Below, piece after piece: positions 36,101 to 48,770 of a DNA stretch of 64,000 nt. The number at the start of each line of letters is the position of its first letter. The stretch's first letter is position 1. The DNA lies in NCBI GenBank assembly GCA_007844125.1, contig CM017573.1:2504293-2568292 (forward strand). The letters run 5' to 3'. The position numbers and the translations under genes were made by a program. Source of the stretch: Sinonovacula constricta (lineage: Eukaryota > Mollusca > Bivalvia > Cardiida > Solecurtidae). The notes below the pieces were generated by a model. It saw only the letters and a program-made list of their open reading frames with translations. It ran no database searches and had not been told where the DNA came from.

Positions 36101-38049
36101 TACATCTAAGGCATCTCTCGAACCATGCAGCAGATGTTATAGGTCTATAAATGAGTACTTAGTTTAAATTCAGATGTCCGCAATTCTTTGTCGGATCATT
36201 CCGTGTTTACATAATAACATCTGCGATCATGACAAAGTGGGGTAAATTAGTCAGCGGGTCCAAAATTTTATCTATGGCAAAATGAGGGACACGAAACACA
36301 TTTACTTACATCAATTTGTTTTAATTGATGCCAAACCCCGCCCAAACATAAAAAATGATTTTCCTTATTTGCAACCCTATAAGAGATTCAAAATAGGATT
36401 ACACCTAATAAATTATAGTGCAAAAGAACAAACAGTTAAATATCTTATCAGTTTATATCTATATATATCTGCGGCTATTGAAGTTTGTGACAGTACATTA
36501 CAATATGACACTACACTGTGGCAATGGGACCAGTTCATTATCCTAAATATTAATGAAGTTATCTCAAAACTAGTTCAAATACATACCTAAGATGTACATA
36601 CAATATATCACACAGTGACATTATGCCATCGCACGGTGAAAGATCACGTGGGACATTTTATACTATAAATTATACAATGATTTTGTTTATATTTTACAAT
36701 GTCTGATAGGGTGTCCTTTGTTATATTGCTTTGTTCTGGTTTATGGCTTGAATATTACGAAACAAAGACATTGATTTCGCAGGTCACTCTTGGTAATGCA
36801 TATCCTACAATAGTACGGGTTTTCGAAGGTAATTATCTCCTTGTGTTAAACTCTAAATATATACAGGCATTATATAAAACATGCTAACTAAAAAATGTAG
36901 TTATTTTTACAATAACCTTCTTTACATAATTTTCTCGTTCTAAATTTTCTTCTCTACTTACGCATTTATATTATCTTTCATGCATACTGCTTATATAAGT
37001 AATGCAGTATTTCACCACCCTTCCCACGCTTTGAAGATACTATTCATCAACTAAAGAAATATGTTTCTACACACTGTAGTTAAGTGTGGTGACTTACTTA
37101 TGTATTGGACGGTTATCATCATCCGAAAGGTATCATTGATATTAACTGTCAATACATGCGTATTCAGCTGATTTATCTTGGCACGAGGATATATCGTTCT
37201 TAAGAATTTAGTTGCACTTGATAAAGTTGCACATCCCACGAGCATTACTTAATGAGATATTTTAAATACGCTATTCAGTATTGCAATTTGTCAAATGTAT
37301 GTTGTTGCTTTTATTTCTGTCTGTTGTATGTATTTTCAGCACAGCTGGGATATAAGTGACAGCACGGGTAGCTAGCTGGATGTCTACTTTAAACATGTAT
37401 ACGTCTGGAGAAGTGAAAGTAAAACAAGAACATAATCCAATGGAAAGTAATTCTGTAAAGTGAAAGTTGACATGACCTACACACACTTACATACATTAAC
37501 AGCATAATGAAACCAAGCTCAAATACATCGTTTCAACTAAATTGGAATTTAATAGATCGCGTTGTCTATCTGCTTTGAGAAGGTATCCGATGTTACATGT
37601 GTGTTCAAAAAGCCAATACCTGAGACTAAAAGCGGTTTCTATGTAGACATTTTTTTTATTAAATAATTATGTGTTGATCTAAGCAAATCCTATATTTTGC
37701 ATAACATATTTAAATACGGAAGATGAGACTTTAAAAAATCATATAGTACACATGTCACGATATCCAGTTTTAGATCAATTTGTTCATTATGTATTTCTCG
37801 CTTTGTGAGACTGATATAACGCCACTAGTACACGTTTGTGACGTCACATTTGAAGATGCACTTCGATGACTTTCTGTCTTGTGCACTGGCTAAAACTAGA
37901 CCTTTGTCATAATTATGTTTCCAATCATTTGTCAACATCGATCTTGGACTAATTAATCAGACATCATCCAACAGATCGAATGCAATGAAGCGAATGTCCC
38001 GATACATCTTAAATCGTTATCCATTTTAGGGAATGCGAGTGCAGAACAA
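33133..38049. other. Gene-free stretch
   Basis: Only the poly-G run stands out. Frames such as 35367-35672 minus and 36282-36590 plus show no domain, splice site pair or codon pattern that I can defend. Confidence 0.45.
34843..34868 (+). repeat. 26-nt poly-G run
   Basis: An uninterrupted G homopolymer in AT-rich surroundings. The exact length in the assembly is doubtful. Confidence 0.9.
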
Positions 38050-38280
38050 ATTCTCCCGGGGCGAAATCCCTTCCGTTAATTTTGACATATGTTGACAGAA
38101 TCCCCCGTAAATTTTCTCCGTGAATTTTCCAAGGAGGACATAATCCACCGTCTTGGACTTGCAAAAAAGGGACTTTGTCTGCTTTTGAAAATTTCAGGGG
38201 TGTTGGGTGGGGATTCTATTTGCCTTTTAAAATTCACGAAGGTGGTGGGTTCTGTCCACCTGTTAAAATTAACTTTTAGC
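38050..38280. repeat. Degenerate repeats related to 6655-6800
   Basis: Units such as AAATCCCTTCCGTTAATTTT, AGAATCCCCCGTAAATTTTC and later inverted versions (AAAATTCACGAAGGTGGTGG) have the same pattern of a C/G run, GT, and AATTTT. Confidence 0.45.
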
Positions 38281-39153
38281 AGATAAGTCCAACAGAAAGA
38301 CTTGTCATTGGCAGCAAATAAGGTAGATGCTGAAAGTAATGATCTAAAACATATGGTTATACTATCAATTACTGTCATTGTCGTATGTATTGTGTTGCTT
38401 GTTCAGCAGCTTCCGCTGCCTATTGACAACTTGCAGGATTTTGGTAAACTGTTTCCAAACTAAGTTCACTAATGTGATTGCGAAACAACAGAGATGTGAA
38501 TCGTTTATTGCGGTGACTGTTTAGCAAAATAATAGCATGCTTTGACAGCAAAGTTCATCGTTTGTAACAACTGAGACTAAACTGTGTGCAACATTTAAAC
38601 TAGGTTTCCTTGTATTAGGGGAAATAAATAATAACAACTTTGAATCATGTTTTCGACATTTTAACACAGAATCTGTTAAGCGTTTGTATTTGATGTTCCT
38701 TGCTTGTTTGTATCCATTTTGTTAATTATATTAATTAATATCTTAATGTCTTTAATCATTCTAAAACTTGACATAAAAATATGCGATACGGTCTGTTTTA
38801 CACACTATTTGATCCCGAATATACCTCTATGAAATAAACACAACTCTTACCATTTCGGGCTAAATAAATACACCTGTCATAGGTTCGTTTCGCTCGAGGG
38901 GAGTAAAAACAAAATGATATAAGGGTTGCTAGGTAACGCAGGTAAGTGTATATGTAATTACCATGGGACGGATCAAACATGCCCCCGGGGGACAGGCGGT
39001 CCGGGATATAGGTCACAACTTGATAACGCGATAATCAACAATTCAACATGGCTTTACCATTACTTAAAATTATATTGAACATCATTTCTGAAGCGTTAAC
39101 TTGTTTGTAATATTTATACTTTTTATAACTATTGTTGATATCTATGTTTTCAG

Positions 39154-39239
39154 TTGTATGTCCCGCCTGCCATATTTTATACAAGAAGCAGACAAGGTAC
39201 TGCCGTCATTGTGTTACGCAATGTCAAATAATCAACAAA
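39154..39239 (+). CDS. Candidate mini-exon with paired CxxC motifs
   Basis: Acceptor TATCTATGTTTTCAG and donor GTAGGT bracket 86 nt. The open frame reads VCPACHILYKKQTRYCRHC followed by VTQCQ. CPAC and CRHC are 10 residues apart (C-x2-C-x10-C-x2-C), a zinc-ribbon-like pattern that also resembles the start of a DHHC cysteine-rich domain. The DHHC tetrad itself is not in this exon. No partner exon was identified, so chance remains possible. Confidence 0.22.
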
Positions 39240-39889
39240 GTAGGTCATAGCATTATACATGTATACATATCATTAGAAATGAGCTACACCAATACACTCT
39301 TTGACAATTTTAGATCATGTATGTAGGCATCGGACCGGCTATTTTCAGCATATAATACCGAAGCCCTTTTCTTTTGGTTTACAAGGACATGTAAGGGATT
39401 ATCACATAAGAAAAAAAACTTCGGAAAAGGGAAATGTGTATTTGTACGATAAGCAGACAGGTACAAATGAGGTACATTAATTACTAATAGTTGATTAATT
39501 ACCGCGATCAGACAAGCCGCCATGTGAACTGACCGCTTCTAACGGACACCTCCCTGAGAATGACAGTCGGTATGGCAATAATCAGCCCCAGGGGTTAATG
39601 TACACAGATGGTTGCGAAGTTGGTGGGCAATGTTGTTGGTGTGAATGTTGTTTTATTGTTGCTGGTGATGGTGCTTGATATAAGAGGATAGTGGTCAACG
39701 TTGTAGTGGGGATAATGGTGGTCACTGTTGCTGTCTTTGGTGATGGTGCTGTTCGTTATTTCTATGGTGTTTGATTGAAGTGATGGTGATGACAGTCGAC
39801 GTTGTGGTTTGTGGTTGATGGGAAACTTAATAACTTTAGATGCATGTTACAGTAGTACTGCTTGTGCAAAGTATGGGCGCTTCTGGGGT

Positions 39890-40112
39890 TTTTGTTACAT
39901 TGCACCGATATATCATATTAGCAACATCCAGCAATTTATTGGTGGAGAAATACCTTTGACTTTCGTCTGGGTAGAACCACCGGTGCACCGCATGTTAGCT
40001 GGAAAACCCACCCCGCATGGAAGTTTTCATCCCGACCGGGGCTCGAACCCACGCGGTGAGGGGCTTAGGGGTTACAAGTCGGCGAATCTAACCGCTCGTC
40101 CACGGGCACTCC
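39890..40112 (-). mobile_element. tRNA-derived SINE (GTCCAGCTAA family), full length
   Basis: The plus-strand left half has CAACATCCAGCAATTTATTGG and CTGGGTAGAACCACCGGTGC. The right end, read on the minus strand, is a tRNA-like head with A-box GTGGACGAGCGGTTAG and B-box GGGTTCGAGCC. The long spacing between the boxes suggests a tRNA with a long variable arm. Confidence 0.8.
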
Positions 40113-41004
40113 TTGTCAGCTTCTGCCAATCATGTTCATTATATTAAAGTTTCGAAGGTTGCAAAAGCTACTTACATTTTTACTGTCGCTGTTGAGTTTC
40201 CGTTATATCGTGTACTATCTCAGACAATAGTTAGAGACTGAAAATATAAAAAAGCACACATTTAAAAAATATGCAGCAAACTGGGTCACATAGTGAAAGT
40301 CAATTTATACATTTTCAATGAGTGCATAAATGACAAAATGGTAGAAAACAGGACCGTCCGCTTGCCACCTACACCATGCAAACATAAAGCTACAAAATGT
40401 ACAAGACCAACAATAAGAGCCACTATCTCATCCAACAGTACCATATATGCTGAACCCTGCCACATAATCTGACATCTTTACACCATTTTTTGTGTACACA
40501 CAAAATGTAGGTACATGTATATACATCGCTAAATCATACTCAAGGCAAACCAAGGAATGTTATTACATACAAACAAGTTTTGTTTGAAGTACGAAACTCA
40601 TAAATGTGCCACATCTAAATCAGCGGCTTTAGAATCAAACTCGGCATAATATATCATCTAGATCTTAGAATAAAGAACCCCTGCCATTATTTATTAATTT
40701 ATGATATCATACTGTGTCATATATAGACAAAGCCGAAAGATTCCGATTAGACCCGATCCACAACGAATATTTATCTATAATTAGCATCAGTGTGATATTA
40801 CGCAATGAATACTATTGTATGTGTCTGTGTATTTTGCTTTGTATGGGTGGCATTTGTTTTCCATCTAGACTGGATATACAGCACTTATGTTTATACTTGT
40901 GTAAACGTTTGACAATTCTAGTGATGCATACACGGACCAAATGCAACCCTCACATCTAACATCCTAACGCAATGCAAACAATGAAAACACATTTAATATA
41001 TTCG

Positions 41005-41220
41005 TTTTTGTTTTGTTTTGTTGGTGTGTGTGTTTTTAAATACATCGCAGCGACCAAATATGATCATCATAGCGACATCCAGCTGTTTTCGTGGAGGAAG
41101 ATCCCAAACAAATGTCTGGGTAGAACCACCGGCGCACCGCAGGTCAGCTGGAAGACCTTCCCGAACGGGACTTGAACCCAAGCGGTAAGAGGCTAAGCGG
41201 CCAGAGGAGTTACAAGTCTT
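41005..41220 (-). mobile_element. tRNA-derived SINE (GTCCAGCTAA family), diverged
   Basis: Shares GCGACATCCAGCTG, GTGGAGGAAGATCCC, GTCTGGGTAGAACCACCGGC and GGGACTTGAACCCAAGCGG with sister copies, and the block GGAGTTACAAGTC near the head. Its left edge (GTTTTTAAATACATCGCAGC) is shared with the copy at 52378. Confidence 0.75.
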
Positions 41221-41590
41221 TCAGATGTTCAACATGCAATTCAAACAAATCGTGCACAAAAAAAACAGCTTCCTTCCTTATAAAAAATAAAGCTACAGAC
41301 AATACACGTTTAACAGTCTACATCTTCTAGTCAATGTGTTTTTACGTATAAAACAACCAAACATTTTACAAGCATTAAAGAAATTTTCTTCCAATACACA
41401 CTCTTATATGCCAATACAAGTTATTTCATAACTACAACATGTAAGTACAATTCCGACGAATGTGTTATCCGACCACTATCACACTCTTATTTTCCTATAT
41501 ACATCTCAGAAAAGCTACAGACTGTCGTGTATACCGTATATACAATCGTGCTAGGTTTACAACGAGAGACATTTTGGATTACAGTATTCT

Positions 41591-42328
41591 ATGACCTACT
41601 TATGCAATGAATTGTTATCTTCATGGGACATTTTTTATCTTCATGGGACCTTCCAAACTTTTCGACCACCATACACTGACCTACTGTCACAGTACTCGGC
41701 CGTTTTATCTCGTTCGATCAATACAACAATTTACGTGATGTTACCACCGCCTTGCTTCGAAGTTGACCTACGTCATATCTACCCGGTTTGTTTAATTTGG
41801 AAACCAAAGCTAATCAATTTACCATCTAACGTTTTTAAGCGACATGGTGGGATGTTTAGTAAGAAAATCTTATGGTCGCATCATGCCAACAGCAGCGTTG
41901 GAAATGTTTGGAATCCAATACAAACACCACAGCAGGCCCTTTTCACAATCTTAAATGTTAGACAAAAAGCCTCAAGACATCCTGCTGAGACGGAAAATAG
42001 ATGCATACAGAACTGCCGAGGTCGCATGGTGCTTTCAGTTAGCGCATTTCAGAGAGTTATTATTAACAAACAAAAATATGTGACAAAGTCCTATGAGCAT
42101 TGCAACTTATACCAAAATTTGAAAAGGCACAGGGCAAAGGTATTCACATGCAAGCCAAATGTAAAAGAAAAACATATCTATGATGAGACCGCCTTGGAAC
42201 GGTCAGACAGCAAAAGGGACCGACTGGGGTGCTTAAACCAGTTTTACAGAGCTCAAATGCTTTTCAAAATGAAAACTCGTTGGTTGCTCTGGAAAACAAA
42301 GGTCTACATTGCGCAAGGGTTGCAATAG
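41591..42328 (+). CDS. Unassigned 245-codon open reading frame
   Basis: This is the longest open frame in the window that is not part of an innexin exon or built from a repeat. It runs from ATG at 41591 to TAG at 42326. The product would be basic, with scattered Cys, His and Lys, no clear signal peptide, no membrane segment and no motif I recognise. A 15-bp direct repeat (TATCTTCATGGGACM) sits near its start. No promoter, splice site or polyadenylation signal ties it to a transcript. It could be an orphan gene, a decayed element or chance. Confidence 0.2.
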   Translation: MTYLCNELLSSWDIFYLHGTFQTFRPPYTDLLSQYSAVLSRSINTTIYVMLPPPCFEVDLRHIYPVCLIWKPKLINLPSNVFKRHGGMFSKKILWSHHANSSVGNVWNPIQTPQQALFTILNVRQKASRHPAETENRCIQNCRGRMVLSVSAFQRVIINKQKYVTKSYEHCNLYQNLKRHRAKVFTCKPNVKEKHIYDETALERSDSKRDRLGCLNQFYRAQMLFKMKTRWLLWKTKVYIAQGLQ

Positions 42329-42639
42329 ATACCTTTGCTCTATGGCACCACTTAAACCTACCTTGCAAGTTGTGTCTAAGTGTTCTAAGAAATAACACTA
42401 ATGAAACCGATTATTAAGTTGTTGGAGATAAACATTAGGCTTAGCTTCGGACATTAAAGTATTTCTTATTACGTTTTTCTTTAATTAATGTAACGATTTT
42501 GTTGGTGGTGTGCATTACTACTAATCTGTATCATCATGATTACAAACAAGAGAAGCTAAAAATAAGAATGTCGTGTGAGTCAGTCAGACAACAACAACAA
42601 TCATCATCATCATAATAGCGCCCACAGGTATGTGTTGAT

Positions 42640-42888
42640 TTATTTTTTACAACTAAAAGTTCCAGCTAATTCACCCTCAGGGACGCAGATGCATGTCATC
42701 GTATATAGCTTTGAAGGTTTTTCAAACAAAACGTTGCCATAAACCGGGCCCTTCCCAACGACGCATTTTGCTTGGGCCCGTGTCGCATCAAAAACACTTT
42801 GATAAATTAAGTGACAATAAAATGTACACTCTGCAACAGGTAATCCAAATGCAGAAACCGTAAATGACTCAACATGCTGTGGCTTCCG
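42640..42888 (-). CDS. Candidate 3'-terminal exon of a Cys-rich protein
   Basis: A clean acceptor, TTTTATTTATCGTACAG, precedes RKPQHVESFTVSAFGLP and an open 82-codon stretch ending in TAA. It contains C-x3-C near its start, then AKC, TCIC and a final SC. The even spread of cysteines, with no long hydrophobic segment, suggests an extracellular domain. I do not recognise the family. No upstream exon was found at higher coordinates, so it may be the last exon of a gene with long introns or a pseudo-exon. Confidence 0.3.
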   Translation of the reverse strand, partial: RKPQHVESFTVSAFGLPVAECTFYCHLIYQSVFDATRAQAKCVVGKGPVYGNVLFEKPSKLYTMTCICVPEGELAGTFSCKK

Positions 42889-45220
42889 CTGTACGATAAA
42901 TAAAACCAAGCCATATTCGAAAGAGTTCAAATAGTCGACTGTTAGAGAAATATGTACGGTACCTTACAGAAATTTAAGTGGTTATTGTATAAAGTAGAAG
43001 AATCGGTGAAACCAACGTATAACCGAACGTCAGTTCTCTGAAGGATGTATAAATATGAATACTTAATGAAGATAAACCTCACACATCAGATCCTGGTATA
43101 TGCAAAATTCTGACTAAACAAGATAAATGGCCAGAAAGAAAACAAGTCAACAATGTGAAAACATATAACATAACCAAAGGTTCACTTAAGTCATTGGGGC
43201 GTATAAATCCATTGTTAATTTTGTGACCATAAAGGTTCAGGCACAAGCAAACACAACTGTACTGCTATCAAAACATTGGACGAATTCTGAAAGATTAGAA
43301 TGGTGTGGGTAGAGTGGTAAATTACAAGGAATAATGCGAATGAGATTATATTTACTACTTTAAACGTTAATACTAATACTATTTTTTTCAAACTGTCCGG
43401 ATTGAATTGCTTATGTATCTGATTCTAGCCCTAAGGTGTTGTAACTCCAGTTCTCTCAAGTTGACTAGATGGACAAAGAAAGAAAATACAGGCGCATGTT
43501 CACGTCATGATTGTTTCGCTGTGATACGAGGATTATTAATGTCGACGAAAGACCACATTATTTGTTGTATTTCTTTCCCTTCTCTCATATTCTACTGGTG
43601 GGGTATGTATGTTCTTTTGCAGTTGCAATAAACATGTCGTCTGCAAAGTCAGGTAATGTGAGCAAACATTTAACTCCATAGATAGACGCTATTGCTATAC
43701 GAACACTTATTTCTAAACGCTTTTGAATATTTATAAATAAACAAACATAAATAAATAGTTACGAAACCGTCCGGATGGATCTTTTAAAAGACCTAAAATA
43801 GACCGATATATCTTAGGATATCTCTACAGCAAGTTACTTGTAATATGTGTTCTAACTTGACATAGAGAAATGCACATCCCTGGCTAAATTGTGTAAATTT
43901 TAGCCAAGAAATCAGTTTTATTTGATTGAACCACCTGTTATTAAACGAGTCTGTCTTTTTCATAGCCGGTTAGGCAATGTATGTGTCCCTTCCACCAATG
44001 ATTGAACATATCGAATGAACGCAGGAGAAACGTACGAGTGATAAGAAATAATGTGTCAGTTTTGGTGAATCTGACTGATAATGTTAATGTAATTACCCAT
44101 GAGCCCAACCCCTGGGGTCCACAAACATGTCAGCTTATCGGTTTGCTTCGATATGCAGGTAATATTGCCGAGTGATTTTCGAATGGTTATTAACTCCCAC
44201 CCAAATACCCACCCACCCCACCCGCTACCCAGTTCCCTGCCCAATCAGCGTCAGTGTTTGGGCGTGTATTTGCATATATGGCTGCCTATGACGGTACTGT
44301 GTCGTATCTTTCCAACACATAAGTAATATCTGCTATTCTCCCAATCTATGGTTTTCGTGGGTACGTCAATTTCGACTATAGCGACTTATTTTGTTAAATC
44401 ATGAACAACTCGTGTCGTAAACAACAAAATGCGTTTACCAGCGCACAAAAATTGCAAGCGTCATCAATAGTTTCATCATACTTCCTACCGTTTTGAGACA
44501 TTGTTAAACACCAATTTACAGCTTATTATATTATTATAAACTAAAAGTCACCGGATTTTAGTTACTGTAATGACGAAACATTATTTTAATCCGAAATGTA
44601 AAGGGTGTTTCCACGCCAACAAACGCGACAAGCTTTCTCAAATATGTTAAAGTAAATACAAATGGAGGCAACCATTTGAGTGTTATTAAAATCTCAACCA
44701 ATTGTATAAGAACTGATGATAAAATGCTTTGTTCGCGACCCTTCCTTAAAATCGCTGTCACGGGACCCAAACATGCGGGTCATATAAGGAGGGTACAGAT
44801 ACATTGTACGTTGGGATCGGCTGATGCAATAGTTGGGACAATGTCGCAGACGAATGGGTCTGAGAGAAATTTAGGGGTCACAAACTCCGAATGACTTTGT
44901 CTGACGCCATTTTAAAATGAAACTTCAAATATAAACCATTCGAGACATCAGCTTAAAAGGTACATTGGTTTTGAATGTAGCGATAATTGTCGACGTTGTC
45001 AAAATATGTGAAGAGATCGTTCAGCTGACATGCTGTTTAGTCACACATTCATCTGCACATAAAAGCCGCCGGCAAAATGACAATAACTGTGTAAAAGGAA
45101 GAACTGTGTAAAAGGAAGAAAAAAGATCAAAATCGATTCCTTAATATAATATATTAAGACGTTAAGACGTCTTGCTTCGTCGCCATGAGCTACGGTTATG
45201 AAAAACGTAATTGACATTTC
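42889..45220. other. Gene-free stretch
   Basis: If the exon at 42640-42888 is real, its upstream exons should be here or further right. None could be identified. Confidence 0.4.
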
Positions 45221-45569
45221 TTTAAGGGTGGTATCCGACGACCAAAAATATATTTTATTAAACATCATAATAAACCATTGTTACCGGAACAGATCTCGCA
45301 AAATGCCGTTTATTGATGTTCTACACCTGTCGGAAAAGTGAACCATAACGCCACAATCGTCATTACAAAAATGTATTTTCTATCTGAGCCACGCTGCACA
45401 GTTAGTTATTTTTAAACCAAGGAAACCATGTGACCATTAATGTTTTAATTCATTCACGTCATCCGCTGTGACGTCGATGTCTATTTTTTGCAGGAATTCC
45501 AATCGTTCTTATTTACAGATATTGTTACAAATATAACATGTCGGCAAATTGTCGGATACCACCTTTAAA
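45221..45569. mobile_element. MITE-like element, best copy, with terminal inverted repeats
   Basis: The ends are TTTAAGGGTGGTATCCGAC (45221-45239) and GTCGGATACCACCTTTAAA (45551-45569), inverted copies with one mismatch. The element is 349 bp with no coding capacity. TTAA is present at both outer ends and could be a target duplication or part of the repeat. It is a short non-autonomous DNA element whose transposase family I cannot name. Confidence 0.75.
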
Positions 45570-46182
45570 GGGACAACGTTTCTGATGCAACAAGGACCTA
45601 AATTGCAAGAGTCCTTCCAGCAAAGCCGAGCCCGAGACTGTTTTACAATGCCAACCTTTGTCCCTGTTTCTTAGTTTTTAACGCGATCGTATGGCAACTT
45701 CGACTTAATTATTTCTGGGTGGTTTAACCTAATTACATTCAATGGTGAGTGCCAGTCCCATGGTTTTCGCTGTGTGGGTTTGAAAACTAAGACGATGCTT
45801 TGTCCAACAACACACAGTAATATCATACAATGCAACTGTACTGCGTTACCGCTTGATTGTTATGACTCCTCCCGACAATTGCTTTGTAATTAATATGTTG
45901 TTTCACGTTCATTTATTTGCATGATTAAATGCGCGTGAACACATAAAATGGCTGTGTGCAGTGATGTACTTTAGGCAACATCTGATAAACCGTTAAGGAT
46001 TTATCTTGTCGTGATAAAGTAGAACATTATCCCTTGAAACTGTCAAAACGCTGTCACAAATATCATGTCATGGTAAGGTTTTAGTGACATACACTAACTG
46101 CATGTTATGAAAACCATGGGTTTGCAATGTTCACATAAAGTACAATGACAAATATTCTCAATATGTTATGTAATGATGGGAG

Positions 46183-46250
46183 CACAACAGCACAACGCAC
46201 TGACCTGGTGTGATTCCACAACAGCACAACGTACTGACCTGGTGTGATTC
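46183..46250. repeat. 34-bp tandem duplication
   Basis: CACAACAGCACAACGCACTG, then ACCTGGTGTGATTC, is repeated at 46217 with one clear difference. Confidence 0.9.
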
Positions 46251-46563
46251 GACAGTTTAAATAATTAGGGTTGTGGGATAAACGGGAGTACGGTGTGTGT
46301 TTGGCAGTGTTCACGTAGAAGGGTATCAGTATTTCAGTGAGGCAGGAACAGTTGTTAAAATGACCTATCTTCTTCATAAAAAACCCATTAAAGCTCGCCT
46401 ACGTCGGCTTATACTGTTATAGAGTTTAGAAGAAATGTGAATTGTCCGAAGCTTTGCATATTTTCAATTACACGGACACGACCCCTCGACCAAGCGGGGG
46501 TTCGAAGGGCAAAGGTCAGATATGAGTCTTGCACGTGGGACTGAACAAAGAATCACGCGGGTC

Positions 46564-46600
46564 TATAAATAGATTGGGCTGATGAGTACTTCAGGAGTCA
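46564..46600 (+). promoter_or_regulatory. Candidate TATA core promoter
   Basis: TATAAATAG at 46564-46572 with TCAGGAGTCAAGGAG starting at 46591. It shares the ten bases TCTATAAATAG with the candidate at 3099. No coding exon could be linked to it. Confidence 0.22.
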
Positions 46601-48589
46601 AGGAGTTACTATTTGTATGTACAAGTACTGATGCATAAATTATACGGTTAAACTTTCGCTCGACGCCAAGTTAATCGTCTAATGAAAAAAAAAGGCCCCC
46701 AATTGCGCTGTACTAAGTATTGCTACTTTAAAAATAATCGCGACGCTGAAAATATTGCACCTTCGAGTTGATGCGCATTTTGTTTGCAATTGTAAAACTA
46801 TATAAATTAACTATAACTACTGGAATTAAAGCATGTATGTGTATTATGTTGAACAGAGCGTCTAGTTGCCATTCTTGTTAAATATCAATTTGTTCTAAAT
46901 TTGTTTCTAAATGCAAAATTTAACGTCCGATTTTATTTGTTTCAGAAACAGATCGAGCGGAATGTCAGTATTTCTTTTGGATGTGTTTGTGTCACTAGTA
47001 AACTCAGAAACAACACAAATCCACCCATATGTCTTAGACGACGGGTACGCTGGAATTAACCTGCTATCTTAATCAAAAGGTCATTCCTATTATTAATCTT
47101 ATTAATCCAGCAGTGCTCGGATTAACAGAAGAGCGAAGGCCAAGATTATGTTAGAATAATGTCTCTGTTGGTGACTCGGGCTGGTCTAGCAAAGTAACAA
47201 TGAATATAATTGAAAAGAACTGTAACGTAACACGATCGGACGTGGTTATTGTGAAAGAATTGCCAATCACAATGTCTTGAAAGCTGACCGTTAGCAAGTC
47301 AAACCTTGGCCACTTGTGCAATGTTTACATTCTGTGCACAAGAGGGGGGAAGGGGGTGTTGTGGCTTTTGTTTGTATGTGTGAAGCGGCACCTCAAGTGT
47401 TTATGCAAATGGAGACGGGGGTCCTGCAGACCCTCTGTGCACCTAGGGAAAGGGAGCCCACCCCCAAGATCTTTCTTCAGCAGGAACTGTATACAACACG
47501 ACGTGGGGTCGTCTGGTGCATGGCCAAGCCGTAATATTGCGATTTTTTTATGCTTCATCTCTGATTGCATGGAATCCACCAGAAGCGTGTTAACTAATTT
47601 GTCTTAAATGTATAAGGTAGAATGTAGCAGCTGTGATCCTTTGTTGTAGTAAAATATTTCTTCAGTGCCATGTCAGAATATTACGGAAACAGATACTTGA
47701 TATATTAAGGAAGGTCCGAAACAGAAGCATCAAAGCACGTGGACAAATTACAAAAAGAACGCCGCACAGTGTCATAATGCCATCTTACACTATATTGGAA
47801 CCTAAGCCGTGTTTTAATATCTTTGACTAACTCACAAAACAATCCAACTTAGCCATGTATTATTACTGAACAATGCCATTTTCTGTAAATGGCAACCCAC
47901 TATAATCATTGCACTTTGTACATATTGATAATACAGAGGTTTTACGGAAGACATTTGGGACTTCTTCGTTTTGTGCCTCCGATTACGGAAATACCCGATG
48001 ACTTCCGATTGATATGGCAGATTTTTGGCGATAAGATCTGAATGCTTTTCTCAGCAGGGATGACATCTGTCAACGGTACCTGTGGCTAATTCTGGTTCTA
48101 CAGGCGCTTAAATATGTCATCGTCACGGGGATCCGGTTTACTTAGAAATGACTTGTTAATTGTTATTGTGGAGATTAAAGACGAACCCAGAAAAAAAGAC
48201 GAAACAAAATATAAATTATGATAAGGTGTTAGTAATTTTGGTATCGTTTGTACAGTGTCACTTTTTGACGCTGCTGCCCCTAAAATCTTGCGTAGTATAG
48301 CGTACAGTTGTATAAATGAACATGGATTTGATTGACTACTCTACAGGCATAATACAATGTAGAGGGGCAACAAAAATGCTTACAACTCTTAATCTTTGGA
48401 CGAACGTTGAAGGACCAGAAGACTTAAAAACGTCAAATCACATGATACCCTTTAAGCCTAAAAACAATGATCAAGTTGTCAGAAGACGTATACTGAAAGT
48501 TAAATGCTTGTCAACAGTCATCACGCTATCAACAGCCCGTTATGACATTTCTAGCAAGTATCGTCTAGAAGTCACACAACCAGTATCAC

Positions 48590-48770
48590 CCTCTCCTCGC
48601 TATCTCCATCATAGACGTTATATTCTCATACCCTCTCATCGTGATATCACCATCATTCGTCTAATTATTTGCCATTATCACTATCAAATTGACCATAATC
48701 ACCATCACCGTCCTCATTATTACGACCATCGACATCAACAACACAATCAGGAGACGACAGCAATATTATC
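48590..48770. repeat. Degenerate CAT/CAC trinucleotide-rich stretch
   Basis: Imperfect ATC/CAT/CAC units over about 180 bp. The complementary type of sequence (GGTGATGGTG) is at 39600-39810. The 160-codon frame 48316-48798 ends in a His-rich run that comes from this. Confidence 0.7.
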
